A stretch of 64,000 nucleotides of DNA from Solimonas marina (GCF_012241385.1 NZ_JAAVXB010000011.1:62001-126000); one strand, 5' to 3'. Shown: positions 9,107 through 18,928, counted from the stretch's first letter. Notes: generated by a model from the sequence alone, not told the origin. Numbers and translations: made by a program.

Positions 9107-9825
9107 TGGCCATGCTGCTCGGTGCGGCGCTGGCGCTGTTGCTGGCGGCCCTGCTGTTCACCGTCCATCGGTTACGCCATGAGCGGCAGCAGAATCGCAC
9201 GCTCGCCTCGAGGCTGGCGGACGAGTTGCGGCTGGCGCGTGTCGCCGCCGCTGCCGACGAACGCGAGCGCCTGTTCGCCGACCTGCATGACGACATCGGC
9301 GCCAAGCTGACGACCCTGGTCCATGCCCTCGAAGACCCGCAGCACGCCGACCTGGTACGCGCGGTCGTGCAGGACTTCCGCGACATCGTGTCGCGCGCCC
9401 ATCAAGACGCGTGCACGCTGCTCGAAGCGCTGGCGCAGATTCGCGAAGAGACCGAGCGTCGCCTCGACGCCGTCCATAGCGTGCTCGACTGGCAGCAGGC
9501 GGCCGGCCTGCCCGACCCCTTGCTCGATGAAGCACAGGTGCTGCATCTGTTCCGCATCGCCCGCGAAGCCGTGACCAATGCGCTGCGCCATGGCCATGCG
9601 CGGCACATTCGCGTCCGAATTCGCGCCGTCGATCAGCATCTGTTTCTCGATTTCACCGACGATGGCCCCGGCCTGCGCCCGAATCAACCGCATCCTGGCC
9701 GTGGACGCGGCACCAGCAGCATGCGCAACCGCGCCGAGCAGCTCAGCGGCACCATCGACTGGACCGCGGGCACGCAGGGCGGCACCAAGGTCATTCTCGA
9801 ATTTCCGCTCCCGATGCCCGACTGA
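9106..9825 (+). CDS. Small membrane histidine kinase (HisKA_3 type)
   Basis: The 239-residue kinase has one N-terminal membrane helix (about 2-22) and no recognisable sensor domain. The phosphoacceptor is H61 in FADLHDDIGAKL. The ATPase domain has the N box EAVTNALRHGHA and the G box DDGPGL, and ends GGTKVILEFPLP. This is the NarX/DesK class that pairs with LuxR-type regulators, so the regulator at 5977-6630 is the natural partner. With no sensor of its own, it may take its input from the kinase/TPR protein encoded immediately upstream. That is an inference from coupling and domain content. Confidence 0.88.
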   Translation: MAMLLGAALALLLAALLFTVHRLRHERQQNRTLASRLADELRLARVAAAADERERLFADLHDDIGAKLTTLVHALEDPQHADLVRAVVQDFRDIVSRAHQDACTLLEALAQIREETERRLDAVHSVLDWQQAAGLPDPLLDEAQVLHLFRIAREAVTNALRHGHARHIRVRIRAVDQHLFLDFTDDGPGLRPNQPHPGRGRGTSSMRNRAEQLSGTIDWTAGTQGGTKVILEFPLPMPD

Positions 9826-9897
9826 TCCGGCGAATTGCTCAGGCCGCTGACGAAGCGCGCGCCTACAATGCCGGCACGAACCGCCGCCACCACCAGC

Positions 9898-11253
9898 ATG
9901 GCCGATCCCGCAACCGCGCCCGCCGTCGAGGCGAACTTCGACGGACTCGTCGGGCCCACGCACAACTACGCCGGGCTCTCGTTCGGCAATGTCGCCTCGG
10001 CGAAGAACGCCGAGCAACCGTCGAACCCACGTCTGGCCGCGCGCCAAGGGCTCGCCAAAATGCGCGCGCTGGCCGCCATCGGTATGGCGCAGGGAGTGCT
10101 GCCGCCGCATGAACGTCCGCATCTGCCGACGCTGCGGCGACTCGGCTTTTCCGGCAGCGACGCGCAGGTTCTGCGCGCCGCACAGCAGCGCGCACCGGCG
10201 CTGCTGGCGGCCGCCAGCTCCGCCTCGGCGATGTGGACCGCCAATGCCGCGACCGTGTCGCCCGGCACCGATTGCCGCGACGGCCGCGTGCATTTCACGC
10301 CGGCCAATCTGTGTTTCAACCTGCACCGCGCAATCGAGGCCGCAACCACGGCGCGCGTGCTACGCGCCGTCTTCGCCGACGATCGCCACTTCAGCCATCA
10401 CGCGCCACTGCCGGCGACGCCGGCGCTCGGCGACGAGGGCGCGGCCAATCACACCCGCCTGTGCGGCGACTACGGCGAGGCCGGTCTCGAACTGTTCGCC
10501 TACGGCCGTGGCCTGCCTGACGAGCCGGCGCCGCAGCGCTACCCGGCACGCCAGACGCACCTGGCCACGGAGACCATTGCGCGACTGCACGGTCTTGACG
10601 ACGCACGCACCACACACGTGCTGCAACGGCCGTCGGTCATCGATCAAGGGGTGTTCCATAACGATGTGATCGCGGTCGGCAACCGGGAAGTGCTGCTCTA
10701 CCACGAGCAGGCGTTTGCCGACGCCGCGGCCCTGAAGCGCTGGATCGCCGCGCATTGGCACGGCAGTCGGGTGCCGGTCTTTGTCGAAGTTCGCGACCGC
10801 GATGTTTCGGTCGAAGCGGCCGTCGGCTCTTATCTGTTCAACTCGCAACTGATCTGCCCGCCCGACGGCAGCATGCGCTTGATCGTCGCTCAGGAGAGCC
10901 GCGAGCACGATGCGGTGTGGCGGACCATCGAAGGCATTGTCCACGACCAACGGAACCCGATCGCGGCTGTCGATGTCTTCGATCTGCGCCAATCGATGCG
11001 CAATGGGGGTGGACCGGCCTGTCTGCGGCTGCGCGTCGTGCTCGACACCGCGCAGCGGGCCGCCGTCAACCCACAGTGCTGGATCGATGGCGATCGCGCC
11101 GCGGCGCTCGAACAGTGGGTCGACGACCATTACCGCGACCGACTGACGGCGGACGATCTGGCCGACCCGCAGTTGCTCGACGAATCGCGCACGGCGCTCG
11201 ACGCGTTGACGCGCCTGCTCGGGCTTGGCAGCGTGTACGACTTTCAGCTGTGA
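9898..11253 (+). CDS. astB: N-succinylarginine dihydrolase
   Basis: This is the second AST-pathway enzyme, converting succinylarginine to succinylornithine, CO2 and ammonia. The 451 residues match the family length. The start of the fold, [21 protein letters not shown], is diagnostic. Other conserved blocks are [41 protein letters not shown] and [12 protein letters not shown], where C375 is the nucleophile. The ATG at 9898 is chosen; one at 9868 would add ten residues, but it sits in a TACAAT that could be a -10 box. The gene is separated from astA-astD by the ligase and the signalling trio. Confidence 0.95.
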   Translation: MADPATAPAVEANFDGLVGPTHNYAGLSFGNVASAKNAEQPSNPRLAARQGLAKMRALAAIGMAQGVLPPHERPHLPTLRRLGFSGSDAQVLRAAQQRAPALLAAASSASAMWTANAATVSPGTDCRDGRVHFTPANLCFNLHRAIEAATTARVLRAVFADDRHFSHHAPLPATPALGDEGAANHTRLCGDYGEAGLELFAYGRGLPDEPAPQRYPARQTHLATETIARLHGLDDARTTHVLQRPSVIDQGVFHNDVIAVGNREVLLYHEQAFADAAALKRWIAAHWHGSRVPVFVEVRDRDVSVEAAVGSYLFNSQLICPPDGSMRLIVAQESREHDAVWRTIEGIVHDQRNPIAAVDVFDLRQSMRNGGGPACLRLRVVLDTAQRAAVNPQCWIDGDRAAALEQWVDDHYRDRLTADDLADPQLLDESRTALDALTRLLGLGSVYDFQL

Positions 11254-11310
11254 GACCGCCTGCGTTGCGGTGCACAGACGGACAACCTCATCAGAATCAT
11301 CGGGAACCGA

Positions 11311-11775
11311 ATGCGGCTTGATCTGGAATGGCGCTGGTACGCGTGGGCGGAGCTCGATGCCGACACGCTCTACGCCCTGCTGCGGCTACGCGTCGACGTC
11401 TTCGTTGTCGAGCAAAAATGCGCCTATCCCGAGCTCGACGGTCTCGACGCGGCCTGCGACCACCTGCTGGCGCGCGAGCCTGGCGGCAAGACGCTGGCCT
11501 ATCTGCGCCTGCTGCCGCCGGGCCTGAAAGGTGCTCGGCCGGCGCTCGGCCGCCTCGCCGTGGTTGCCGAGGCACGCGGCCAGGGCCTGGCGCGCGCACT
11601 GGCGCAGGAAGGCATTCGTGGCGCGCAGCTGCGCCATCCGGAGCAGGACATCTACATCTCCGCACAGCAATATCTGGAGCCGTTCTATCAATCCCTGGGT
11701 TTCGTCGTCGATTCGACGCCTTACCTCGAAGACGGCATCTGGCACGTCGACATGATCAAACCTTGGCGGCGATGA
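11311..11775 (+). CDS. elaA: ElaA-like GNAT acetyltransferase
   Basis: This 154-residue protein belongs to the ElaA branch of the GNAT family. It has the opening WRWYAWAELDADTLYALLRLRVDVFVVEQ and the acetyl-CoA binding stretch LGRLAVVAEARGQGLARAL, followed by the family's YISAQQYLEPFYQSLGF block. Substrates of ElaA proteins are not established. The gene stands 57 bases after astB and 51 before gspA, on the same strand, so it could be cotranscribed with either. Confidence 0.88.
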   Translation: MRLDLEWRWYAWAELDADTLYALLRLRVDVFVVEQKCAYPELDGLDAACDHLLAREPGGKTLAYLRLLPPGLKGARPALGRLAVVAEARGQGLARALAQEGIRGAQLRHPEQDIYISAQQYLEPFYQSLGFVVDSTPYLEDGIWHVDMIKPWRR

Positions 11776-11826
11776 GCCCCCGTATACTGCGCATCCGCAC
11801 TCGCACCCGGCCAAACTGACGCACGC

Positions 11827-13500
11827 ATGTACATCGAGTTTTTCCAGCTGCGGGAGCTGCCGTTCTCGATCACGCCGGACCCAGCCTATCTCTACATGTC
11901 GCCGCGCCATCAGGAGGCGCTTGGCCACCTGCTCTACGGCACGGGCCAATACGGCGGCTTCGTCCAGCTGACCGGTGAGGTCGGTACCGGCAAGACCACC
12001 ATCGTTCGCACCCTGCTCGAACAGACCCTGGACGCGGTCGACGTCGCGTTCATCCACAACCCGAGGCAGAACGAGCAGGAATTCGTACAGACGATCTGCG
12101 ACGAACTGGGCGTCACCTACCCGCGTGAGGATCGTTCGCTGAAGACGCTGGTCGATGCGCTCAACGAACACCTGCTGCGCTCGCATTCGCAGGGCCGGCG
12201 TACGGTGCTGATCATCGACGAGGCACAGAACCTCGAGCCGGGCGTGCTCGAGCAGGTGCGGCTGCTGACCAACCTGGAAACGGCCAAGGAAAAGCTGCTG
12301 CGCATCATGCTGATCGGCCAGCCCGAGCTGTCGGCACTGCTGGCTCGACCGGATCTGCGCCAGCTCGCCAGCCGCATCACCGCGCGTTTTCATCTGACGC
12401 CGCTGAGCGCGCGCGAAACCGCCGAATACATTGAGCACCGCCTGCGCGTCGCCGGCGCGCACGGCGAGATCTTCACGCCCCAGGCCATCGCCGAAGTCCA
12501 CCGCTGCACCAAGGGCGTGCCGCGCTTGATCAACATCGTCTGCGACCGCGCGCTGCTTGGCGCCTACGCGCAGAATTCGCGGCTGGTGCTACCGGATACC
12601 GTGCGCAAGGCGGCCCGCGAGGCCATGGGCGAACTGCCGGACATCTTCGACCCCAAGGCGCGGTCGCGCTGGCGCCTGATCGAGATCGGCTGGGCCGTCG
12701 CCTTGCTGGCCAGCATCGGCCTGTTGATCTGGAGCTTCGACCGCCACCGTCAATCGAATGCCGAGCCCGCCGCCGCGGCGACCAAGACGATACCTTCATC
12801 CACCAACGAGATACCTTCAGCGCCGCCGACCACCGCGCCGGCGACGCCGCCGCCAGCACCGGTGGCCGACCCGGTTGCCGATGTCCAGACCTTGCAGGAA
12901 ACCGCCGCGCCGCTCGGCGCCGTCATGAGTCGCCTGATTCGTCAGTGGGATCACACGCTGGTGATTCCGCGCGGCGAAAACGTCTGCTCTGCGCTGCAGA
13001 AGCGGGCACTGGACTGCTACCGCGGCAGTGGTGGCTGGGACGATCTGCGGCAGATGAATCGGCCGGCGATCCTGACGCTCGACATGCCCGACGACGGCCC
13101 GCAGTACTTCCTGCTGACGGCGCTCGATCGGGACAGCGCCAGTTTCGATTCCGCACTGGGGCCAGTCCGCATCCCGCTGTCGTCGCTGGATGGCGTCTGG
13201 AACGGCGAGTTTCTGCTGCTGTGGCGACGCAGCACCCGCGAGGACTACATCGACCGCGGCACCAAGGGGCCGTCGGTGGCCTACTTGTGGCAGCGCATCT
13301 CGACCTTGCAGCACATCGCCCCACCGGCACCGCTGCCAACGCGCTTCGATGCCCGGTTGGTCGCCGCGCTGAAGACCTTCCAGCAAGCGCACGGGCTCGA
13401 CGCCGACGGCATCGCCGGTGTGCGAACGCTGATCGCGCTGAGTGAGGGCCAACCGAATACCCCGACGCTGCACTCGGCCGACACGGAGGCCTCGCCGTGA
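11827..13500 (+). CDS. gspA: General secretion pathway protein A (ExeA-like ATPase)
   Basis: The 557-residue product starts MYIEFFQLRELPFSITPDP, as ExeA/GspA proteins do. It has Walker A GEVGTGKTT (about 50-58) and Walker B VLIIDEAQ (about 132-139) in a cytoplasmic AAA domain, and a membrane helix near 287-305 (GWAVALLASIGLLIWSF). A Pro/Ala-rich linker leads to a C-terminal periplasmic peptidoglycan-binding domain (LKTFQQAHGLDADGIAGVRTLIAL). In Aeromonas the ExeAB complex helps place the type II secretin across peptidoglycan. A TATACT at 11783-11788 could be its -10 box. Its stop overlaps the gspB start as GTGA. No other gsp genes are in the window. Confidence 0.93.
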   Translation: MYIEFFQLRELPFSITPDPAYLYMSPRHQEALGHLLYGTGQYGGFVQLTGEVGTGKTTIVRTLLEQTLDAVDVAFIHNPRQNEQEFVQTICDELGVTYPREDRSLKTLVDALNEHLLRSHSQGRRTVLIIDEAQNLEPGVLEQVRLLTNLETAKEKLLRIMLIGQPELSALLARPDLRQLASRITARFHLTPLSARETAEYIEHRLRVAGAHGEIFTPQAIAEVHRCTKGVPRLINIVCDRALLGAYAQNSRLVLPDTVRKAAREAMGELPDIFDPKARSRWRLIEIGWAVALLASIGLLIWSFDRHRQSNAEPAAAATKTIPSSTNEIPSAPPTTAPATPPPAPVADPVADVQTLQETAAPLGAVMSRLIRQWDHTLVIPRGENVCSALQKRALDCYRGSGGWDDLRQMNRPAILTLDMPDDGPQYFLLTALDRDSASFDSALGPVRIPLSSLDGVWNGEFLLLWRRSTREDYIDRGTKGPSVAYLWQRISTLQHIAPPAPLPTRFDARLVAALKTFQQAHGLDADGIAGVRTLIALSEGQPNTPTLHSADTEASP

Positions 13501-14333
13501 GCTACATCCTCGAAGCACTGCGCCGCGCCGACCGTGAGCGCGAGCTGGGCAAGGCACCAACCGCGGATTCGCTGTACCGGCCCGCACCGACCCCGGCGCC
13601 CCGGCTGTCGCCGGCGGCCTGGATTCTTGCGGGTGCCACGGCGCTGATCGCCTGCATCGCGCTGGCCCTGCTGCTGTGGCCTCGCGCGCCGGCCAACCGC
13701 CCCACACCACCAGCGGCGGTCTCGCCGAACGTTGCGCCAGCCTCCACCCCGGCGCCGGCCACGACACCCGCCGCAGCGCCGGCAACGACCACAGCCGCGC
13801 CAGCACCCGCCGCCGTCAGCGATAACGGACCCGCGGCGATCGAGGACGAAAACCAGATCGCCAGTCTCGACGACGTCACCGAGCCGCCGCCGAGCCCCGC
13901 ACCATCGCCTGCAGCGCCCGCAGCGCAGGCCGGCATGACGCTGATCACGCCGCGCGGTCAGAGTCCGGCGGACCAGGCCAACACGGCACAGACCGAAACG
14001 GCACCACAAGCGGACAGCACAGCGGCTGCAGCAGATGCAACGCCGGCGCCGACAGTGACGGCAAGCAGCGGCACTGCACGCCCGACCGTGATCGTGCCCA
14101 GCGGCGCCACGGTGCTGCGCGACATGCCGGCTGACTACCGCGAGAAATTTCCGGCGACCACGCTGCAGATTCACGTTTACGACCCCGACCCGAGCAAGCG
14201 CTGGATCATGGTCGACGGGCAGCGCTACCACGAAGGCGACAAGCTCAGCAGCGGCCCGAGCGTCGTCGAGATCACTGAGGACGGCGTCGTCTTCGACTAC
14301 GCGGGACAGCGCGTTCTGCTGCCACGCCCCTGA
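13497..14333 (+). CDS. gspB: General secretion pathway protein B
   Basis: The 278-residue product begins MSYILEALRRADRERELGKAP, the standard GspB/ExeB opening, and has one membrane helix (about 39-60). A long Pro/Ala/Thr-rich periplasmic linker (about 65-200) follows. The C-terminal domain (about 205-275), with LQIHVYDPDPSKRWIMVDGQ and a closing VVFDYAGQRVLLPRP, is the PulB/ExeB-type domain. It starts with GTG inside the gspA stop codon, so the two are translationally coupled. It is expected to form the GspA-GspB complex that supports type II secretion. Confidence 0.92.
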   Translation: MSYILEALRRADRERELGKAPTADSLYRPAPTPAPRLSPAAWILAGATALIACIALALLLWPRAPANRPTPPAAVSPNVAPASTPAPATTPAAAPATTTAAPAPAAVSDNGPAAIEDENQIASLDDVTEPPPSPAPSPAAPAAQAGMTLITPRGQSPADQANTAQTETAPQADSTAAAADATPAPTVTASSGTARPTVIVPSGATVLRDMPADYREKFPATTLQIHVYDPDPSKRWIMVDGQRYHEGDKLSSGPSVVEITEDGVVFDYAGQRVLLPRP

Positions 14334-14408
14334 GAAAAGCTGTCAAAAGCGGGTCTGCAACCTGCCAAGCAGGCAAAATGCACTGGCTTAGTGCAGAAAG
14401 TGCGCGCT

Positions 14409-14423
14409 TGGGGCAACGCTTGC
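14409..14423 (+). promoter_or_regulatory. Candidate sigma-54 promoter (-24/-12)
   Basis: The sequence TGG-N8-TTGC fits the essential GG/GC spacing of the RpoN consensus (GG, ten bases, GC), though the inner -24 bases are weak. It lies in the 214-base spacer between gspB and the Ig-like lipoprotein gene, about 125 bases before that start codon. No sigma-70 promoter of comparable quality is obvious there. Confidence 0.35.
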
Positions 14424-14547
14424 GACATTTTCTGACATGAATTTAGGTGTAACTCCCCCAATACTAAAGCCTGATTGACTTTCAACGCCCGTGGGCACGG
14501 GTGCGGCCCCACCGGGCCTCGTGATGATCAGGGAGAGGGGGTTCACG

Positions 14548-17502
14548 ATGAAACGCTTCGGCCTGCCAGCGATCGCGCTGGCATTGCTGTTGTCCGCTTG
14601 CGGCGGCGGCAGCGTCAAGAGTCCAGATTTCGAGCCGACGCTCGAATCGATCACCATCAGCCCGACCAGCGCAACGGTCGGCAGCGGTGAAACGCAGCAG
14701 TTCACCGCGACCGGCACCTACAGCACGCCGCCCGGGCAGTCGCCCGACCCCAGCCAGTGTGACAGCGTCGAGGGTGGCGTCTGCACGCGCGACATTACCG
14801 GCTCGGTCACCTGGACCTCGTCTGATACCGACGTCGCGACCATTGAGGCCGGCGGCCTCGCGACTGGCGCTGGCAGCGGCACGACGACCATCACCGCCAG
14901 CATGGACGGACAGGACAGTTCCGTCACGCTGACCGGCGAAGGCCTGGTCCTGCGCTCACTGGTCGTGACGACGCCGCAGGCCGGCGTCGGCCCCGGTCAA
15001 TCGACCACTTATACCGCGCAAGGCAAGTACAGCGATGGTACCGTCAAGGACGTCACCGACTCGGTGATCCACTGGGCGCTCGATCCGTCGTCACTCGGCA
15101 CGATCGCTCCGACCACCGGCAAGACGGTCACCATCACCGCGGGCACTGAAACCGGCACCGGCGTCGTCACCGCGACGACGACCGTCAACGGCCAGGACAT
15201 CAGCGGCACCGCGCAGTTCGGCGTTGGCCAGCTGACGTCGCTGACGATAGACCCGGCCAGCGACGCGCAGCCGGTCGGCCGCGCGTCGACCGCCTTCACC
15301 GCCACCGGCGTCTATTCGCTGCAGACCGGCTCGTCGGATACGTTCGAGCTACCGGTTGCCGCTAGCTGGAGCGCGGTCAACGCCGTCGGCACCACCGGTG
15401 ATGCGCCGTCACTGGACGCCAGCTGCGACACGGTCGTGTCGACCACCTGCAAGGTCGCCGGCCATGCCGAGGGCAGCGTCACGATCACTGCCACCTATGA
15501 GGGTATGAGCGCGACCGCGACGCTGACCGTGACCGCCGCGGTTCTCGACGGCGTACAGATCACGCCGGACCCGGCCAGCGCCACGACCCGTTCGACGCCG
15601 GAGTCCGATGATCTGCCGCTGGGTTCCAGCCAGACCTACTACGCGCTTTATTACTATTCCGACGCGCCGGGCACGCCGCTCGACTCGCCACGCAGCGATG
15701 CGGACAAGGCCGCGTGGTCGCTGAGCGGCACCAGTGGCATCGTCTCGATTGCCGCGGGCACCGACAACAGCATCGTCGTGTCCGCCGATGCGCAAGGCAG
15801 CGGCGCCAACCTGGTCGCCACGGCCGGCAGCTTTACCGACAGTGTCGCCCTTACCGTCAGTGCCGCGACCGTCGACTCGCTGGTCAGCGTGACCCCATCC
15901 AGCGTGCACCTAGGTGTCGGCCGCCAGCAGGAATTCACGGCAGTCGGCCACTACAGCGACGGCACCGAGGCCAACCTCGCCGACGGTCAGGTCACCTGGC
16001 GCAGCTCCGACACCACGCTCGCCACCATCGACGAAACCACAGGCGTTGCCACCGCCGGCACACAGCCGAGCGCGACACCGACAACGATCACTGCGATGCT
16101 CAACAGCGATTCGTCGCAGACCGCCACGGCATCGTTGTACGTCGACGCCAGCAGCTGCTCGACGCCGCTGCTGGCCGCCGACGGCGCGACGGCCGTCGAA
16201 GGCGACAAGGCCGGCATCTGCCTGCTGTGCGGCGTCAGCGATCCGGGCTACGTCATCGACGCCGACAAGACCAACGCGGCGACGATCAACGTCGGCGTCG
16301 GCGCGCTCGACGCGTACCGCTCGATCGACGTCACCGCCACCTCGAACGACGCCTACACCGTGCCGTTCGCAGCCGGCTCGCGTCCTGCGTTCATCATCAG
16401 CAACCCGAATGGGCCGCTGGTGCTGGCGCAGGTCCTGGCGCAGATCAAGATGAGCACGCTGCTCAACGGCGCCGTCCAGGAAACGACCGGTGACCTCGTG
16501 CCGCTGCGACTCGACCTGCTCGGCATCGACCTGATCAATCTCAACGAGACGCAGGCACTGGTGTCGTTCAAAACGTCGAAGCCGTACGACGGCCTGCGCA
16601 TGGAATTGCAGTCCGGCACGGCCACGGCCCTCAGCTCGTTGCATGTCAGCGCCGCCTGCGCCACCAGCGAACCGCCGATACAGCCGGCCAGCGGCATCCA
16701 GTCGCTTGAAGCGGTCGGCACCTCAGACGGAGACACGCCGACGCTCGAAGTGGGCGCGACGCTGGCACTGATCGCGCATGACTACACGACCGACGCCGAG
16801 CTCAATGCAGCCGATGTCGACTGGCATAGCAGCAATGAGTCCATCGCCACGGTCGACGCCGCCGGCGTCGTGACGGCGGTCGGCGCCGGCACCGTGACGA
16901 TCACCGGCACCTTGAAGGACAGCTCGAGTTGCGGCACGCACTGCTCGGCGACGCAGATCATCGACGTCACAGCGGCGATTTGCGAAACACCGCTGCGCAC
17001 CGCGACGCAGGACATCGAGATCACCTCCGACGTGTCTGGACTGTGCCTGACCTGCTCGGCCCGTGATCTGGGCAATGTCGTCGACAGCTTGCCGCAGACC
17101 TATGGCTCGGTGTTCCTGCCGGTCGCGCTGCTCGGCGGCTCGGTCAGCGTCACGGCCGAGGTCAAGCCGCCGTACGCCACGGCATTCCCGGCAGGCCAGA
17201 CCGCCGGCTTCGTGATCAGCTCGACGAACGGTAAGGTGCTGACCGCTGAGCTGGCATCGAGCATCGTCGTGCAGACCCTGTCCGAAGGCGAACTGACCGG
17301 CGACTCCAGCGACAGCACCACGCCGCTGCGACTCGATCTGCTCGGCGCCTCGGCGGTCGGCAGCATCGGCGATACTGCGCAGCCGTTCTTCATCACCACG
17401 ACGAAGGGCTTCGACGGCGTGCGGATCACCTTCAACTCCGGGCTGCTCAGCGCGCTGAGCAGCTATAACCTCTACACGGCCTGCGCGAAGGGACCGCAGT
17501 AG
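14548..17502 (+). CDS. Large Ig-like (BIG2) lipoprotein with a duplicated four-cysteine module
   Basis: The 984-residue protein has a lipoprotein signal (lipobox LLSAC, then GGGS). Five bacterial Ig-like domains follow at about 30-535, each opening like LESITISPTSATVGSGE and ending like VATIEAGGLATGAGSGTTTIT. A module with cysteines at 537, 558, 561 and 704 comes next, then another BIG2 domain (about 715-808), then a second module with cysteines at 812, 833, 836 and 979. The two modules have identical spacing and share PLRLDLLG. The start at 14548 has GGGAGAGGGG upstream and gives a clean lipoprotein signal. Surface exposure and adhesion are likely from the domain type, but no ligand is known. 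A strong terminator follows. Confidence 0.85.
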   Translation: MKRFGLPAIALALLLSACGGGSVKSPDFEPTLESITISPTSATVGSGETQQFTATGTYSTPPGQSPDPSQCDSVEGGVCTRDITGSVTWTSSDTDVATIEAGGLATGAGSGTTTITASMDGQDSSVTLTGEGLVLRSLVVTTPQAGVGPGQSTTYTAQGKYSDGTVKDVTDSVIHWALDPSSLGTIAPTTGKTVTITAGTETGTGVVTATTTVNGQDISGTAQFGVGQLTSLTIDPASDAQPVGRASTAFTATGVYSLQTGSSDTFELPVAASWSAVNAVGTTGDAPSLDASCDTVVSTTCKVAGHAEGSVTITATYEGMSATATLTVTAAVLDGVQITPDPASATTRSTPESDDLPLGSSQTYYALYYYSDAPGTPLDSPRSDADKAAWSLSGTSGIVSIAAGTDNSIVVSADAQGSGANLVATAGSFTDSVALTVSAATVDSLVSVTPSSVHLGVGRQQEFTAVGHYSDGTEANLADGQVTWRSSDTTLATIDETTGVATAGTQPSATPTTITAMLNSDSSQTATASLYVDASSCSTPLLAADGATAVEGDKAGICLLCGVSDPGYVIDADKTNAATINVGVGALDAYRSIDVTATSNDAYTVPFAAGSRPAFIISNPNGPLVLAQVLAQIKMSTLLNGAVQETTGDLVPLRLDLLGIDLINLNETQALVSFKTSKPYDGLRMELQSGTATALSSLHVSAACATSEPPIQPASGIQSLEAVGTSDGDTPTLEVGATLALIAHDYTTDAELNAADVDWHSSNESIATVDAAGVVTAVGAGTVTITGTLKDSSSCGTHCSATQIIDVTAAICETPLRTATQDIEITSDVSGLCLTCSARDLGNVVDSLPQTYGSVFLPVALLGGSVSVTAEVKPPYATAFPAGQTAGFVISSTNGKVLTAELASSIVVQTLSEGELTGDSSDSTTPLRLDLLGASAVGSIGDTAQPFFITTTKGFDGVRITFNSGLLSALSSYNLYTACAKGPQ

Positions 17503-17520
17503 GCGCCGCCGCGAGGCATG

Positions 17521-17553
17521 AAAAAAAGGGGCAGCCGAAGCTGCCCCTTTTTT
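17521..17553. terminator. Bidirectional rho-independent terminator
   Basis: A perfect 8-bp stem GGGGCAGC/GCTGCCCC with loop CGAA is flanked by seven A and six T. It lies between two convergent genes, the Ig-like lipoprotein and astC, and can stop transcription from both sides. Confidence 0.93.
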
Positions 17554-17591
17554 AGTCGTGCCGCTGCGCAACGCGCCGGAAGCGCGTGCAC

Positions 17592-18824
17592 TCAGGCGGC
17601 GGCGCTGGCCTTGCCGTCCGCCACCAGCGTCGCCAACGCACGATCAAGGCGCTCGAGGCCTTCGGCAACGTCCTGCTCGGTCAGGTTCAGTGCCGGCGCG
17701 AAGCGCAAGGTATCCGGGCCGGCGACCAGCACCCACAGCCCCTGCTTCAGCGCCGCAGCGGAGATTTCGCGCGCGCGTCCAACCCAGGCGTCGCTGACGG
17801 GCGCGCCGAGCAGCAGACCCTGACCACGCGGCGCACCGAACACGCCATAACGCTGGCCCAGCGCTCGCAGACCGTCCTGCAGCTGCTGCGATCGCGCCGC
17901 AATATTGGCCGCAATCTCCGGTCGAGTGATCTCATCAAGCACCGCGCCGGCGACAGCGCAGGCCAGCGGATTGCCGCCAAAGGTCGAACCGTGCGTGCCG
18001 AACGGCAGCGCCTTGGCGATCTCGCTGGTGGTCAGCATCGCGCCGATCGGAAAGCCGCCGCCGAGCCCCTTCGCCGTCGTCATCACGTCCGGCGTCACAC
18101 CGAGCTGCTCGTACGCGTACAAGGTGCCGGTATGCCCGTTGCCGGTCTGCACTTCGTCGAATACCAGCAGAGCCTGGTGCTTGTCGCACAGTGCGCGCGC
18201 CGCCTGCGCGAAGGCCGGCGTCGCCGGCAGCACGCCGCCCTCGCCCTGAATCGGCTCCATGACGACCGCGCAGACGGTGTCGTTCATCGCCGCCTCGAGT
18301 GCCGCGACATCGTTGAACGGCAGATGGCGGATGCCACCCGGCAGCGGTTCGAAACCCTGCGTGTACTTCGGCTGGCCGCCGACACAGACCGTGAACAGCG
18401 TGCGTCCGTGGAACGCATTCTGGAACGAGATGATCGTGCTCTTGTGCGGCCCGAAGTTGGTATTGCCCCAGCGACGCGCCAGCTTGAACGCCGCCTCGTT
18501 GGCTTCGGCGCCGGAGTTCGAGAAGAACACCTTGTCGGCGAACGTCAGCTCGGTCAGGCGCTGCGCCAGCTTCAGCGCCGGCTCGTTGGTCATGATGTTC
18601 GACAGGTGCCAGAGCTTCTGCGCCTGTTCGGTCAAGGCCTTGATCATGGCCGGGTGTGCGTGCCCGAGCACGTTGACGGCGATGCCGCCCGAGAAGTCGA
18701 TGTACTCTCGATCCTCTCGATCCCACCAGCGCGATCCCTGACCGCGCACCGGGATGATATCGGTAGGCGAATAAGTGGGAACCATGACCTCGTCGAAGGT
18801 CTGGCGCGTGACGGAACTCGACAT
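17592..18824 (-). CDS. astC: Succinylornithine/acetylornithine aminotransferase
   Basis: The 410-residue class III PLP aminotransferase has the PLP lysine at K252 in [15 protein letters not shown]. Other landmarks are [33 protein letters not shown] and [13 protein letters not shown]. AstC and ArgD cannot be cleanly told apart by sequence; the astABD genes 6 kb away favour a role with succinylornithine, but a biosynthetic role is also possible. The ATG at 18824 follows GAGGGCAAG and gives the normal N-terminus. An in-frame stop-free leader extends upstream through a terminator-like hairpin at 18866-18893. It is convergent with the Ig-like lipoprotein gene. Confidence 0.9.
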   Translation of the reverse strand: MSSSVTRQTFDEVMVPTYSPTDIIPVRGQGSRWWDREDREYIDFSGGIAVNVLGHAHPAMIKALTEQAQKLWHLSNIMTNEPALKLAQRLTELTFADKVFFSNSGAEANEAAFKLARRWGNTNFGPHKSTIISFQNAFHGRTLFTVCVGGQPKYTQGFEPLPGGIRHLPFNDVAALEAAMNDTVCAVVMEPIQGEGGVLPATPAFAQAARALCDKHQALLVFDEVQTGNGHTGTLYAYEQLGVTPDVMTTAKGLGGGFPIGAMLTTSEIAKALPFGTHGSTFGGNPLACAVAGAVLDEITRPEIAANIAARSQQLQDGLRALGQRYGVFGAPRGQGLLLGAPVSDAWVGRAREISAAALKQGLWVLVAGPDTLRFAPALNLTEQDVAEGLERLDRALATLVADGKASAAA

Positions 18825-18865
18825 CTTGCCCTCAGCGTCGTTGACGATGACGCAACCGTGCGTGA

Positions 18866-18893
18866 AAGAAAAAATCCCGCGCGGCGGCGGGAT
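18866..18893 (-). terminator. Terminator-like hairpin in the astC leader
   Basis: Read on the minus strand, the stem ATCCCGC/GCGGGAT with a six-base loop is followed by TTTTTTC. It sits 42 bases before the astC start and about 30 bases after a likely transcription start, so it would stop transcription before astC unless overridden. It may be an attenuator or the end of a short RNA of about 57 bases. Confidence 0.7.
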
Positions 18894-18928
18894 CGCTTGC
18901 CGCAGGCCCATGCGCTGCAGCACTTTGA

